Of a stretch of 64,000 nt of DNA, positions 15,027 to 24,354 are shown piece by piece; position 1 is the stretch's first letter; each line of letters begins with the position of its first letter. The DNA is from Candidatus Woesearchaeota archaeon (GTDB lineage Archaea; Nanobdellota; Nanobdellia; Woesearchaeales; UBA12501). The notes below the pieces were generated by a model. The model was given only the letters and a program-made list of their open reading frames with translations. It made no database searches and was not told where the DNA came from. A program made the translations under genes and the position numbers. Location: positions 1 to 64,000 of the forward strand of contig JAUSFM010000015.1 in NCBI GenBank assembly GCA_030651375.1, read 5' to 3'.

Positions 15027-17054
15027 GTGGTAGACATCGAGGCAGTAGAACAAATTAGGCGGTTTGAGGAATTCATCCAGCGTAATGCCTATCCGCTTCT
15101 TCTTAAAAATGTGAGTGCCGGCATCCAAAGCCTTGCCCTTGATTGTGGAGAACTCGCACAATTTGACCCCGAACTGGTAGACAGCCTTCTTGATGATCCG
15201 GAAGAAGTTATCAAGGCAGCAGAGATGGCAGTCTTGGAATTGGATCTTCCGAGCAAGCCAAAGGATTTCAAAATCAGGTTCAAGAATCTTCCCTCAACGC
15301 AGAAAGTCATGATTCGTGACATCCGGAGCAAACATGTCGGCCGGTTTCTGTCAGTCAATGGTATTGTCAGACAAAAATCAGATGTCCGCCCCCAAGTCAC
15401 CAGCGCGCGGTTTGAATGCCCGAGCTGTGGAAATGTTATTTCAGTGCTCCAGCTTGATACCAAATTCAAAGACCCCAGCCGATGCGGCTGTGGAAGAAAA
15501 GGAAAATTTAAACTGTTGAGCAAAGAAATGGTCGATGCCCAGCGCATTGTGCTGGAAGAATCTCCGGACAATCTCGACGGCGGCGACCAGCCGAAGCGTA
15601 TGGACATTTTTTTAAAACAAGACCTTGTCAGCCCGCTCACTGACCGAAAAACAAATCCCGGCACAAAAATTCTCATTAATGGGATAGTCAAGGAAGTGCC
15701 CATCACGCTGAAAGAAGGCGGCCAGTCGATTCGATTCGATTTGCTGGTTGAAGCAAACTATGTCCAGCCGATTGACGAAGACGTTCTTGAAATGGGCATC
15801 ACGCCAGAAGAAGAGGCAAGAATAAAACAGATTGCCGGAGACCCGCAGGTCTATGAAAAACTTGCGTACTCATTGGCACCGTCGATTTACGGCCACGACA
15901 GAACCAAAGAAGCAATCGTGATGCAACTCGTCGGGGGCTGCCATAAAAAAAGAGAAGACGGCACCAGAACCAGAGGAGACTTGCACGTGCTGCTCATTGG
16001 CGACCCTGGCGCAGGAAAATCAATGCTGCTTAAACGAAGCCAGGTTGTTGCGCCGAAATCACGCTACGTCACGGGAAAAGGCGCAACCGGCGCAGGACTC
16101 ACGGCAGCAGTTGTCCGTGACGAATTTCTCAAGGGATGGGCACTGGAAGCAGGCGCGTTGGTTCTTGCAAACAACGGATTTGTCATGATTGACGAGCTTG
16201 ATAAAATGTCGAAGGAAGACCGCAGCGCCATGCACGAAGCGCTTGAGCAGCAAACCGTCAGCATCAGCAAGGCAAACATTCAGGCAACACTCCGGTGCGA
16301 AACAACCGTGCTTGCCGCAGCCAATCCGAAGTTCGGTAGGTTTGACCCGTATGAAATGATTGCAAAACAAATTGACCTGCCGCCCACGTTGATCAACCGA
16401 TTTGATCTTATTTTTCCGATTAAAGATTTGCCTGACGCAAAAAATGATGCAAAAATGGCAAGCTTCATCCTCGCCCTCCACAAGGAGGGAATAAAGGAAG
16501 ATGTTGAAATAGAAACTGACATGCTACGCAAGTTCATTGCGTACGTACGAAAAAACATTCATCCCAAGCTGACTGATGAGGCCATTGAGGAGATCAAAGA
16601 TTATTATGTCAGCATGCGCAACACGGGGCAGGAGGAAGCAGGGATTAAATCTATTCCAATCACGGCACGCCAGCTCGAGGCGCTCGTCCGGCTTTCTGAA
16701 GCCAGCGCAAAAGTCCGGCTCTCGGCAACCGTGAGCAGAGAAGATGCCAAGCGTGCAATCAGCCTTGTTGATTATTGCCTCCGGCAGATTGGCCTCGACA
16801 AAGAAACCGGTAAGATCGACATAGACCGAATCACCAGCGGCATTAGCGCTTCGCAACGCAACAGAATTGTTATCGTGAAAGAGATTATTAGCGAAGTGGA
16901 AAAGGCTATGGGAAAAACCGTCCCAGTAGAAGAAGTAATCCGCGCAGCAGAAGAAAAAGGAATTCCCCGAGAACAGGTTGATGAAGTTATTGAAAAATTA
17001 AAGCGCGCCGGTGATATTTTCGAGCCGAAAAAAGGATTTGTCACCCGCATTTGA
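15027..17054 (+). CDS. mcm: minichromosome maintenance replicative helicase MCM
   Basis: The 675-residue protein is a full-length archaeal MCM, the hexameric 3'-5' helicase at the fork. The N-terminal domain has a zinc site (CPSCGN, CGCGRKG near residues 131-160). The AAA+ core has Walker A GDPGAGKS at about 325-332, Walker B MIDELDKM, sensor-1 LAAANP, and the arginine finger motif NRFDLIF. The C-terminal winged helix (about 610-675) is present. No intein interrupts the Walker region. Start GTG 15027 follows a strong GAGGGAGG ribosome-binding site. The rpa-like gene follows 20 bases later in the same operon. Confidence 0.95.
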   Translation: MVDIEAVEQIRRFEEFIQRNAYPLLLKNVSAGIQSLALDCGELAQFDPELVDSLLDDPEEVIKAAEMAVLELDLPSKPKDFKIRFKNLPSTQKVMIRDIRSKHVGRFLSVNGIVRQKSDVRPQVTSARFECPSCGNVISVLQLDTKFKDPSRCGCGRKGKFKLLSKEMVDAQRIVLEESPDNLDGGDQPKRMDIFLKQDLVSPLTDRKTNPGTKILINGIVKEVPITLKEGGQSIRFDLLVEANYVQPIDEDVLEMGITPEEEARIKQIAGDPQVYEKLAYSLAPSIYGHDRTKEAIVMQLVGGCHKKREDGTRTRGDLHVLLIGDPGAGKSMLLKRSQVVAPKSRYVTGKGATGAGLTAAVVRDEFLKGWALEAGALVLANNGFVMIDELDKMSKEDRSAMHEALEQQTVSISKANIQATLRCETTVLAAANPKFGRFDPYEMIAKQIDLPPTLINRFDLIFPIKDLPDAKNDAKMASFILALHKEGIKEDVEIETDMLRKFIAYVRKNIHPKLTDEAIEEIKDYYVSMRNTGQEEAGIKSIPITARQLEALVRLSEASAKVRLSATVSREDAKRAISLVDYCLRQIGLDKETGKIDIDRITSGISASQRNRIVIVKEIISEVEKAMGKTVPVEEVIRAAEEKGIPREQVDEVIEKLKRAGDIFEPKKGFVTRI

Positions 17055-17074
17055 AAAACGATTGAGGAGCAATC

Positions 17075-17728
17075 ATGCCGATTGAGATAAAAGACATTGC
17101 CCAACAGCCTGTTCAGCGCCAGCCCGCAAAAAAAGTGCGGATTCAGGAAATTACGGACGCGCAGTATGTTGCGGCAGAAGGATGGAACCCTAATGTGCTG
17201 CGTATCAACAATGAAGACGTAGCGCGTGTCAACATTCTCGGTGCGGTGGTGGCGAAGGCAACAACTGAAATTTTCAATTATGATTTTTTCACACTTGACG
17301 ACGGAACCGGGAAGATTACCGTACGTTCTTTTGAAAATAAAAATCTTTCAAAGAATTTTGACGTTGGTACCATAGCTATGGTAATTGGCAGGCCGCGCGA
17401 ATATGGAGGCGAAGTGTACATCGCACCGGAGATTGTAAAAAAAATAGAGGATACCGCATGGGTTGAACTCCGCAAACTTGAGCTGGAAACCCGGCCAGTG
17501 ACCGTTGCACCGGCAGCGCAAAAAGAAAATACCTCGGACATTGTTGTTGAAAAAGAAAGCAATCCTGACGAACGAGTCATTGAGTACATTAAACAGAAGG
17601 ACAGCGGCGAAGGAGTTGACGTGGAAGAAATTATCGGGAGGTACGCAGATGCGCAGATGGTTATCCAGCGGCTCCAGCTCCAAGGAGATATTTTTGAGGT
17701 GCGGCCGGGACGCGTGAAGGTGCTGTAA
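17075..17728 (+). CDS. RPA/SSB-like OB-fold single-stranded DNA-binding protein
   Basis: The 217-residue protein has one OB-fold at about residues 45-135 (ARVNILGAVVAK, YDFFTLDDGTGKITVRSFE, VGTIAMVIGRPREYGGEVYIAPE), closely resembling the RPA32-like or RPA41-like proteins of archaea. The C-terminal part (about 165-217, VIEYIKQKDSGEGVDVEEI to GDIFEVRPGRVKVL) is a winged-helix domain like that of RPA32. It is in one operon with mcm, which fits coating and handling of single-stranded DNA at the fork. ATG 17075 has an AGGAGC ribosome-binding site. Confidence 0.85.
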   Translation: MPIEIKDIAQQPVQRQPAKKVRIQEITDAQYVAAEGWNPNVLRINNEDVARVNILGAVVAKATTEIFNYDFFTLDDGTGKITVRSFENKNLSKNFDVGTIAMVIGRPREYGGEVYIAPEIVKKIEDTAWVELRKLELETRPVTVAPAAQKENTSDIVVEKESNPDERVIEYIKQKDSGEGVDVEEIIGRYADAQMVIQRLQLQGDIFEVRPGRVKVL

Positions 17729-17741
17729 AAGAAAATAAAGA

Positions 17742-18488
17742 TTATTTGTTCTTGATTAGCAGTGCAGATTTTGGTTTTTGTTTAGCTTGTTTCCAGAGTA
17801 TTTCAAAATATTTGTTGTAACTATCAGCTAACGCTGCATTTTTGATACGGATAACGGTAAACGGTTCCCAGATCAATATGCCAACATTATCACCCCACAC
17901 ATAGGTGGGAGTTGGATTAAATGATTCTGAGGGCAAATACCGATAAAATACAGTGGGATAATCATACACAAATGTAACATCATCTCGAGTAAGGATTCGT
18001 TCGGTAAATCCTCTTTTTTTCTCTTCTTTGAAATACCAGTCCATGAAGGGTCCTAGTTTTTTTTGGAACATTGTTTCATCTATTCCGAAAATGACTTTGT
18101 CTTTCCCTTCCCTGAGAACATCATTGAGCAGGGTTTTTACTCCTTCAACCCCTTCGTACACTTCCACCACCAGCTGGTCTTTTGAAAAATCAGATAACTT
18201 TGCCAGATCAGGGAGGAGAGTAGTCACTATATGTTCCTTTTCTTTAACATAATCGACAAGCTTGTGGGGGTGGGTGGCTTTGTAGTGCTTAACTCCCCCT
18301 TTAATAACAAAATTGACCAAGCCTTTTGCAAGTAATTTTTCTAAAAAATCGTACACATTGGTTCGGTGTATCTTTACTTCTTTGGTGATTTTTGCGACGG
18401 TGGTGGATCCTAATTTGAGGAGCCCAAGGTATATCTTGCTCTCACCGTCGCTAAGGCCGACAGTTCTAAGACCTTGATGTAAATCCAT
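17742..18488 (-). CDS. TrmB-family transcription regulator
   Basis: The 248-residue protein has an N-terminal TrmB-type winged helix: LRTVGLSDGESKIYLGLLKLGSTTVAKI, then IHRTNVYDFLEKLLAKGLVNFVIKGGVKHYKA. A short coiled coil follows, and then the C-terminal TrmB effector domain, which resembles phospholipase D-like folds (VVEVYEGVEGVKTLL, KVIFGIDE). TrmB regulators often sense sugars. Starts at TTG 18503, ATG 18497 and ATG 18488 are in frame; the TATA box at 18511-18519 favours 18488. It is transcribed away from the unknown gene at 18598, a likely target. Confidence 0.8.
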   Translation of the reverse strand: MDLHQGLRTVGLSDGESKIYLGLLKLGSTTVAKITKEVKIHRTNVYDFLEKLLAKGLVNFVIKGGVKHYKATHPHKLVDYVKEKEHIVTTLLPDLAKLSDFSKDQLVVEVYEGVEGVKTLLNDVLREGKDKVIFGIDETMFQKKLGPFMDWYFKEEKKRGFTERILTRDDVTFVYDYPTVFYRYLPSESFNPTPTYVWGDNVGILIWEPFTVIRIKNAALADSYNKYFEILWKQAKQKPKSALLIKNK

Positions 18489-18510
18489 ACGCTGCATAAA
18501 CAATAACCTG

Positions 18511-18544
18511 TATATAAATCTTGCTGTCTGAAAAAAGACAACAA
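18511..18544. promoter_or_regulatory. TrmB promoter with adjacent inverted repeat (candidate operator)
   Basis: TATATAAAT at 18511-18519 serves the leftward regulator. Immediately beside it, TTGCTGTCT (18521-18529) and AGACAACAA (18536-18544) form an 8-of-9 inverted repeat with a six-base spacer. A rightward TATA-like TTATATAG follows at about 18549 for the gene at 18598. The repeat between two divergent promoters is a natural regulator site. Confidence 0.45.
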
Positions 18545-18597
18545 AGACTTATATAGTTTATGAATAATTTTTTACTAAAAAGGGATAAAAAACTAAA

Positions 18598-19296
18598 ATG
18601 TGCTCAGAAAAAAATACAAACGGATTATTTGAAGTCCACATAGCAGGACCAAAAACAGACGCAGAAGTAGCACGTCGGATATTTGAGGATCTCAGAGAAG
18701 CAGGATTACCAAAGAGTAAATTCTTTTTAAACGTGTACAATATTTTAGGTGATGAAATGTATGAGCATGTGATGTGTACACCCCCAACAGGACATGATTT
18801 GGATGAGCCAGGATGGATGACCACGGTAAAAACGCCTGATTTTGAAGAAGCTAAAAAAAAGGTTTTAGCAGGGATGGACCTGTTGAAACAGCATGGTTTA
18901 CGAGGTAATTTTGAAGTTGAGCGAGTGATTACTGAAGGAGTACCTGATTTCCCTATTGACATAGAAAAAGAATTTCCTGGCTATCGGCGAGTGCAGGATA
19001 GTCCCCTTTATGAAAACCATATTATTTGGAAAGACCTCGAAACGAAATTGCCGTCAAACAACGAGATTGTTGAGGAATTCCAGCGTAGTTTTGGTATAAC
19101 CCCTCACCAGATTGTTGACTTTTCCAGAGCCCTATCAGGACAATCATTAGTTTCGCGTGTCGCCACGATCTACCAGCCGAGTAGAGAAACGGCATTAGAG
19201 TGGGGATTGAGGTTAACGTCTGATAAACAATTAACAGGACATAGGTATATTGTAACAGAACAAGTATGTTTAGTGGGAGAACTAAAAACAGATTGA
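18598..19296 (+). CDS. unknown 232-residue soluble protein
   Basis: I do not recognise this protein. It starts MCSEKNTNGLFEVHIAG and has two related-looking acidic alpha/beta halves, with segments such as GPKTDAEVARRIFEDLREAG and CTPPTGHDLDEPGWMTTVK. The C-terminal third (ETALEWGLRL, TGHRYIVTEQVCLVGEL) is mixed. It has no signal peptide or membrane helix. It is divergent from the TrmB-type regulator at 17742-18488 across a 109-base region with an inverted repeat, so it is probably that regulator's target. Confidence 0.6.
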   Translation: MCSEKNTNGLFEVHIAGPKTDAEVARRIFEDLREAGLPKSKFFLNVYNILGDEMYEHVMCTPPTGHDLDEPGWMTTVKTPDFEEAKKKVLAGMDLLKQHGLRGNFEVERVITEGVPDFPIDIEKEFPGYRRVQDSPLYENHIIWKDLETKLPSNNEIVEEFQRSFGITPHQIVDFSRALSGQSLVSRVATIYQPSRETALEWGLRLTSDKQLTGHRYIVTEQVCLVGELKTD

Positions 19297-19340
19297 TCTT
19301 CTGTTGGTTATTCCTTGTCTTGTTTGATTAATTAAATTTC

Positions 19341-20192
19341 TCAAAAAATAATTGGTGTCACATACACTTCTAACAGCCCGGCGACAAACAGCACGGCAAC
19401 TGCAATCAGTACCAGGTCGGCAGCGTCAAAGACAATGCGCTCGAAGTTGTCCGACGACAAATCGTGCTGGATGACGGCAACAGAAATAATTCCGCCGGCA
19501 AGCCCGCCGATAAAATAGGCAAGAATTTCCGGGATGCCATGAAACAGATAGCGCATGAACCCAAACGACACCACGCCGGCGAATCCAGTAATTTTTGCAA
19601 GGCCAAGCGATGAAACTGCAGAGGCAAGATTTTTCTTAATGAACGAGCCAATGGCAACGGCAACAACTGAAGCGTTCCATGTTAGAATAAATATCGCGCC
19701 GCTGCCGTAGAAAAAAGAAAACAAAATGCAGAAAATAAGCACTTTGATGTTGTTGAAAAATATTTTATTGAACAAGTCAACCGAGGTGAGGCTGCCTAAA
19801 ACTGAATGGGCATTGATGTTTTTGATGGTGGTAATTTGAATCTCGAACAGCTTTTGGCTTACCTCAGTTGGCAAAAAAAGGTACCACGCGACAAATGAAA
19901 TAACCGTACCGAGAAAAAGACACATGAAAAACGTCAACGCACGCGCGTGTTCCCTCAGAAGTTTTCGCTCCGGCAGAGGCAGAAGATCTTTCTGCTCTTC
20001 AAATTTCATGGTGTTGTAAAAAAGCGGCACACACGCAAACACCGTTAAAAAAACAGCGATGAGCCCTGCCATGGTCTCAAAAATTTGGATGCTGATGAAG
20101 AGTGCAACCGTTGAAAAGAGGATGCCGAGAAACACCATCTCCCATGGCTTTTTTTCCGCGGTGTAAGGTGTGATGAGAGACTCTAAAACCAT
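19341..20192 (-). CDS. SpoIIM/DUF95 family integral membrane protein
   Basis: The 283-residue protein has about six to seven membrane segments and matches the stage II sporulation protein M family (COG1300): the segment FNKIFFNNIKVLIFCILFSF followed by GSGAIFILTWNASVVAVAIG, and FLFHGIPEI-like FHGIPEILAYFIGG, then a C-terminal helix FVAGLLEVYVTPII. Archaeal members are common; they may take part in membrane or envelope organisation, but function is unproven. The start is backed by a TATA box on the minus strand centred 27 bases upstream (20213-20225). Confidence 0.8.
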   Translation of the reverse strand: MVLESLITPYTAEKKPWEMVFLGILFSTVALFISIQIFETMAGLIAVFLTVFACVPLFYNTMKFEEQKDLLPLPERKLLREHARALTFFMCLFLGTVISFVAWYLFLPTEVSQKLFEIQITTIKNINAHSVLGSLTSVDLFNKIFFNNIKVLIFCILFSFFYGSGAIFILTWNASVVAVAIGSFIKKNLASAVSSLGLAKITGFAGVVSFGFMRYLFHGIPEILAYFIGGLAGGIISVAVIQHDLSSDNFERIVFDAADLVLIAVAVLFVAGLLEVYVTPIIF

Positions 20193-20212
20193 ACAATTCT
20201 CAAGAGGAAATT

Positions 20213-20264
20213 AGTTTATAAAGTTTCTGAATAAAAAGCAAGATAAAAGGAAGATTTATATAGC
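20213..20264. promoter_or_regulatory. divergent promoters of spoIIM-like and aIF2-beta genes
   Basis: AACTTTATAAAC (minus strand, about 20213-20225) is centred 27 bases from ATG 20192. GATTTATATAGC (plus, 20253-20264) is centred 28 bases from ATG 20286. Both predict leaderless messages. Confidence 0.55.
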
Positions 20265-20285
20265 TCCGGCAAAAACGAAAGAACT

Positions 20286-20690
20286 ATGGAATACGAAGAA
20301 ATGCTTACCAAGGCAGAAGGTGAAATGCCACAGATTGTGGCGGAAAAGCACCGTTTTGAGATGCCAAAAGCACAAGGATATTTGCAGGGAAACAAAACAG
20401 TCATCAGTAATTTTCTCCAGATGTGTAGCTACTTCCGCAGAAAGCCGGAACACGTGCTCAAATTTTTGCTGAAAGAGCTTGCAACACCCGGCGATGTGCG
20501 CAGCGGTATGCTCATGCTTGGAACCAAGGTGGCATCGGCAAAGATTAATGAAAAACTCCAAAAATATGCAGATGAATATGTGCTGTGCGGCGACTGCGGC
20601 AAGCCCGACACGAATATTGAGAAAGAAAAAGATGTGACGCTTCTCAAATGCACGGCCTGCGGCAGCAAGCATCCTATAAAGGGAGTTTGA
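20286..20690 (+). CDS. translation initiation factor aIF2 subunit beta
   Basis: The 134-residue protein is a full aIF2-beta: N-terminal helix (YEEMLTKAEGEMP), the core eIF2B_5 domain (KTVISNFLQMCSYFRRKPEHVLKFLLKELAT, SGMLMLGTKV) and a C-terminal zinc ribbon with four cysteines (CGDCGKPDT, CTACGSKHP). It forms part of the trimer that brings initiator tRNA to the ribosome. Its length is typical for archaea. Confidence 0.95.
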   Translation: MEYEEMLTKAEGEMPQIVAEKHRFEMPKAQGYLQGNKTVISNFLQMCSYFRRKPEHVLKFLLKELATPGDVRSGMLMLGTKVASAKINEKLQKYADEYVLCGDCGKPDTNIEKEKDVTLLKCTACGSKHPIKGV

Positions 20691-20730
20691 AGTAGATACC
20701 GACCATATTATTCATACTTATAGTTTATAT

Positions 20731-23700
20731 TCATCCAAACCACGCCCCCAGCCCTGATTGTTTTTCTTTGTCCTTGCCAAAAACTTCTTCAATCCTGCGT
20801 TTGGTCAATTCAAGATTTTGTCGCACATAGACCGGAACATTATATTTTCGCGCAAGGCTTAACGAGGGCTCAAGATATTTTACAATCGACCCTTCGGAAA
20901 TCGTGAACAACAAATTTCCTTTACAGACGGTGCATTTGCCAATCAGCGGCGGCCGCCTGAATTTTTCATTGCATTTCACGCAGCGGAACTCCTGCATGGA
21001 AAATTTACGGAGATTTCCGCGGATATCACGGATAAAGTGTTTCTCAATCACCCGCGTCGCGACATCGGTTTCATCGACTGCAATTATTTTCTCGGCCAAG
21101 AGCATCTGGCCCCGTAGCTTTTCTTCCATGGATGGCAAAATTTTGTAGGCCGAGACGCGCACGCCGTCATTGATATTAGTTATCGGATGGGTGTATCCGA
21201 TGTTTTCATATTGTTGCGGAGTATCAAGCCGTTTCCGCAACTGCTCGATATCAATCTCTCCTGTTTTTTTGTACTGCGCACCTGCCTCGTAGAGTGAAAG
21301 GGGATATCCAGTTACTGTATCCAGTCCCAAGACCATGTCATCAACTTCGGACGGCACCAGCCGGATGGTGAGAACAAGCGGCGAATCCATGGTGCGTGAG
21401 CCGCGCGCATCTGGCAGGAATTGCCGCGAAAAATTGAGCAGCGCATCCATGAGCAGCATGATACACGCTTCGTCGCCGTCACAGTCACGGCGCATGGCAG
21501 CGTGATAGAGCGGATGCGCATACAGCCCTTGGATTTTTGAAAAGCCGATGATTCTGCCGACAATGCCTGCAGAGATGTGTGGTGCAAGCCCGATAACGAG
21601 ATGGCCAACGATATCCCGCGGCTCTTTCAGGCAGTAGAACGGTGGAAGCTTGTAAAAAGTTTGAAGCAATTCGTCAACAAAGTTTGCAATGCGGAAGAGC
21701 ACTTCATCACCGGGAAGTTCCATCGAATCGCTGCCGCTCGGGATGATAAGGTCTTGGGGCTTTAGTTCAAGAATTTGCTCGGCATCTTCAAGGGACTTGC
21801 CAAAAATATCTTTAACATACCCCATTTTTTTAAGCTGGGAAAGAGGAGTTTCAATTTCACACGGCTTGAAATGAGTCAACGGAAGCTCCGACATATCATA
21901 GCGTGTGGTTCCATCTTTGTTGACATAGATATCATGTTTTGCACGGAGAATCCCTTTGGCAAGATGTTCAGGTGTGTGGTCTTTGTTTGCTGTGCCGCGC
22001 ACTCCTTTAATCAGATCAGGATAGTTGGTCAAGCCCAAGAGGCTGACTGCTGATTGAAAATAATGGTTGATATCAATAGGACGCTGATAAAAAGACGTGC
22101 ACGGGCCATGCGGCGGACAGCGTGGTTTTTCTTTCGGCCCGCACTCTTTGCAGAAGTAGAGCTGTTTGGTTGGCTCACGGCATGTTTCGCAAAAGGAGTA
22201 GATTGTTTCTTTTGAACACTGCACACAAGTAAAAAAAGGAAATTGCCCGGTAACTTTTTTTTCTGCAATTGCTGCCTGAAAACTCCGCAGCCTACCGCCT
22301 TCATCGCCGACTGGAAACAAGAGATGAGGAGAACCGGTGAGTTTTCGCATTTTTGATTTTTCTGGCCTGCCCATGCGCGCGCCGATAAAGGTGCCGGATT
22401 TGTCCTTCACAGTGAAAGGAGAGAGGGTATTGAGCATATCAAGCCCCGATCCTGCCAAAACACCTGAACCTGAAATACTGCCAAGCCGCTCGACAAACGA
22501 TTCATCGAGCAAAAGCATGGCCAATAAAATAGTTGCCTGCTGTTTTTCAATAACAATATGGTCGGGGGTTTGTTTGTGGGGCAGGCCTATTTTTTCGAGC
22601 AGCGCTTTTTCTTCTTGTTTAAGCAGGAGAATGATTTTATCAATATCCCCCGCTTCTGTTTTGTGCAGTTTTCCTGAAGAAAGCCAACGTCCAAGCTTGA
22701 CAAATTCTTCACCACTCAATGCGCCCCAATGCCAAGTATACAGCGGATGGAGCGGCACGCCAAGGCCGGATGATAGGGCAAGCGCTGTTGCTGCAGATGG
22801 CCGGAACAGAAAATAATTTTCAAAAAAAGAACTGATTTCTTCAAGAGATACGTTTAGGTGTGCTGCAATTTTCTCATATACGGCTGAAGAATAGCGAATC
22901 AATCCTGCTTGTTTTTCGAGCGGTGTAACGTCAAGTTTCTCGCTGCACGCCTTTTCCACATCTTGCACATGCCATTCTTCACAATACCCGACGGGCACCA
23001 GCACGTGGCCATTTTCTGAAAAGTCACCATAATTATACAAAATGTCGCCAAGAAAAAGAATTTTATCAACTTCTTTATTGCACGCCTTGGCGTCTGCTAT
23101 ACTAAACAAACGCACCACATCACCATTTTTGAGCTTGACAATTGGCCCTTCAATGGTGTCGCATACGGTGACGGATGCTGCCTTGCCCGGCCGCTCAACC
23201 TTGAGCTGGGTGCCAACCGCGATGTAACTGTCGAGAATAATTTGGGTTGCTGGATGCAACGCGGTTGCGCTGAATCCGGACGTGCGTGTTCGGCCCATGC
23301 GCAGGCGAAAGCCGCCGTGCCGCATGGGATGCGTCAGCACAGGCCTGCCTGCAACCAAGTCTTTGATATACACATAATTGGGGCTTATGCCGGTGGTTGG
23401 CTGTTCTTTCTTGTCCTGTTTTTTCTCTGCCTTGATTGATTTTTGCAACTCAAGAAAATCTTTCAGAAAATCCCACTCAAGAGAAAAATCAGCGCCCCAT
23501 TTTTGGAGGCGCTTCCAGAGCTTGGGCGCTTTTTGCGCAATGCCTTCAGCAAGCACCAGACACACGCCACCACGAATCCGATTAGTTTCAACACGGGGCA
23601 GGTCTTTATGGTTTGAGACCTCAAGCTGTTCAGTCGGGTCACCATTTATCTCAACGGGAATGCGGCGAACTAAATACTCAATTTCCTGCTCTGATGGAAA

Positions 23701-24354
23701 ATATTGAAGGTTGGTGATGCGCTCGTGATAATCACGCACTTCAGTAACATAGCGCTTGATCTCATCTTCAGTTGGGTCAAATGGTGCATAGCCCATTTGT
23801 TTTCGCACATAATCGGCAATGAGCACTGAAACAGATGCAGCCGTACCTCCTGCCCCTCGAATTGGGCCGGCGTAGAAAACAGAAAAGTATTCTTTGCCTG
23901 CGCTTGTTTTTTTGATGCGCAATTCAATAAATCCTTCTAATGGTGCGGCGACAATGCCTGCAGTGCTGTAGGCCATGCCAGTACGGATGCCGACTTCCAT
24001 TGCCTTTTTCTTGTCAGAGAAGCTACAGAATTTTTCTTGGGCAACTTCTTTTGCAATGAGCAGTGCAACTTCCCATGCGCCGGCACCGTATTGTTTTTCG
24101 AGCTCAAGAATTCGCGCAGTCATACGAGTACCAACGATCTCAGGTGCGGCCGCTGAAACAATACCCTCGACGCGTTCAGCCATGTTGTGGGCAATGGGAA
24201 TGTCGACTTTTTTTTCAGGGTCAAACCCTTTTTCACGCGCTTTCTGCGCAACAACGTAGGCCTCGCCAGTTTGTACCTCAATCTCTTCTAGATACGCTTT
24301 CATTTCCGGACTTGCAGGTTCTTGCGGGGGGATAGGTTGCATGGGGTTGCTCAA
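20731..24354 (-). CDS. polC: DNA polymerase D large subunit DP2
   Basis: The 1207-residue protein is the catalytic subunit of the archaeal replicative polymerase PolD. The N-terminal KH-like and catalytic regions show FSVFYAGPIRGAGGTA near residue 155 and the double-psi barrel DCDGDEACIMLLMDAL near 960. Cysteine pairs near 705-745 (CVQCSKET, CETCREP, CKECGP) and near 1135-1155 (CVKCNEK, CTVCKG) mark zinc sites. It ends QSGLGAWFG, a PCNA-interacting PIP box at residues 1199-1206. There is no intein. Its start overlaps the DP1 stop by four bases, giving the operon orc1/cdc6-DP1-DP2. Confidence 0.95.
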   Translation of the reverse strand: MSNPMQPIPPQEPASPEMKAYLEEIEVQTGEAYVVAQKAREKGFDPEKKVDIPIAHNMAERVEGIVSAAAPEIVGTRMTARILELEKQYGAGAWEVALLIAKEVAQEKFCSFSDKKKAMEVGIRTGMAYSTAGIVAAPLEGFIELRIKKTSAGKEYFSVFYAGPIRGAGGTAASVSVLIADYVRKQMGYAPFDPTEDEIKRYVTEVRDYHERITNLQYFPSEQEIEYLVRRIPVEINGDPTEQLEVSNHKDLPRVETNRIRGGVCLVLAEGIAQKAPKLWKRLQKWGADFSLEWDFLKDFLELQKSIKAEKKQDKKEQPTTGISPNYVYIKDLVAGRPVLTHPMRHGGFRLRMGRTRTSGFSATALHPATQIILDSYIAVGTQLKVERPGKAASVTVCDTIEGPIVKLKNGDVVRLFSIADAKACNKEVDKILFLGDILYNYGDFSENGHVLVPVGYCEEWHVQDVEKACSEKLDVTPLEKQAGLIRYSSAVYEKIAAHLNVSLEEISSFFENYFLFRPSAATALALSSGLGVPLHPLYTWHWGALSGEEFVKLGRWLSSGKLHKTEAGDIDKIILLLKQEEKALLEKIGLPHKQTPDHIVIEKQQATILLAMLLLDESFVERLGSISGSGVLAGSGLDMLNTLSPFTVKDKSGTFIGARMGRPEKSKMRKLTGSPHLLFPVGDEGGRLRSFQAAIAEKKVTGQFPFFTCVQCSKETIYSFCETCREPTKQLYFCKECGPKEKPRCPPHGPCTSFYQRPIDINHYFQSAVSLLGLTNYPDLIKGVRGTANKDHTPEHLAKGILRAKHDIYVNKDGTTRYDMSELPLTHFKPCEIETPLSQLKKMGYVKDIFGKSLEDAEQILELKPQDLIIPSGSDSMELPGDEVLFRIANFVDELLQTFYKLPPFYCLKEPRDIVGHLVIGLAPHISAGIVGRIIGFSKIQGLYAHPLYHAAMRRDCDGDEACIMLLMDALLNFSRQFLPDARGSRTMDSPLVLTIRLVPSEVDDMVLGLDTVTGYPLSLYEAGAQYKKTGEIDIEQLRKRLDTPQQYENIGYTHPITNINDGVRVSAYKILPSMEEKLRGQMLLAEKIIAVDETDVATRVIEKHFIRDIRGNLRKFSMQEFRCVKCNEKFRRPPLIGKCTVCKGNLLFTISEGSIVKYLEPSLSLARKYNVPVYVRQNLELTKRRIEEVFGKDKEKQSGLGAWFG

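Noticed and set aside
15997-16300. intein in MCM, DP2 or RFC
   Set aside because: The Walker regions and catalytic cores are continuous and the protein lengths are normal for the families, so no intein is present.
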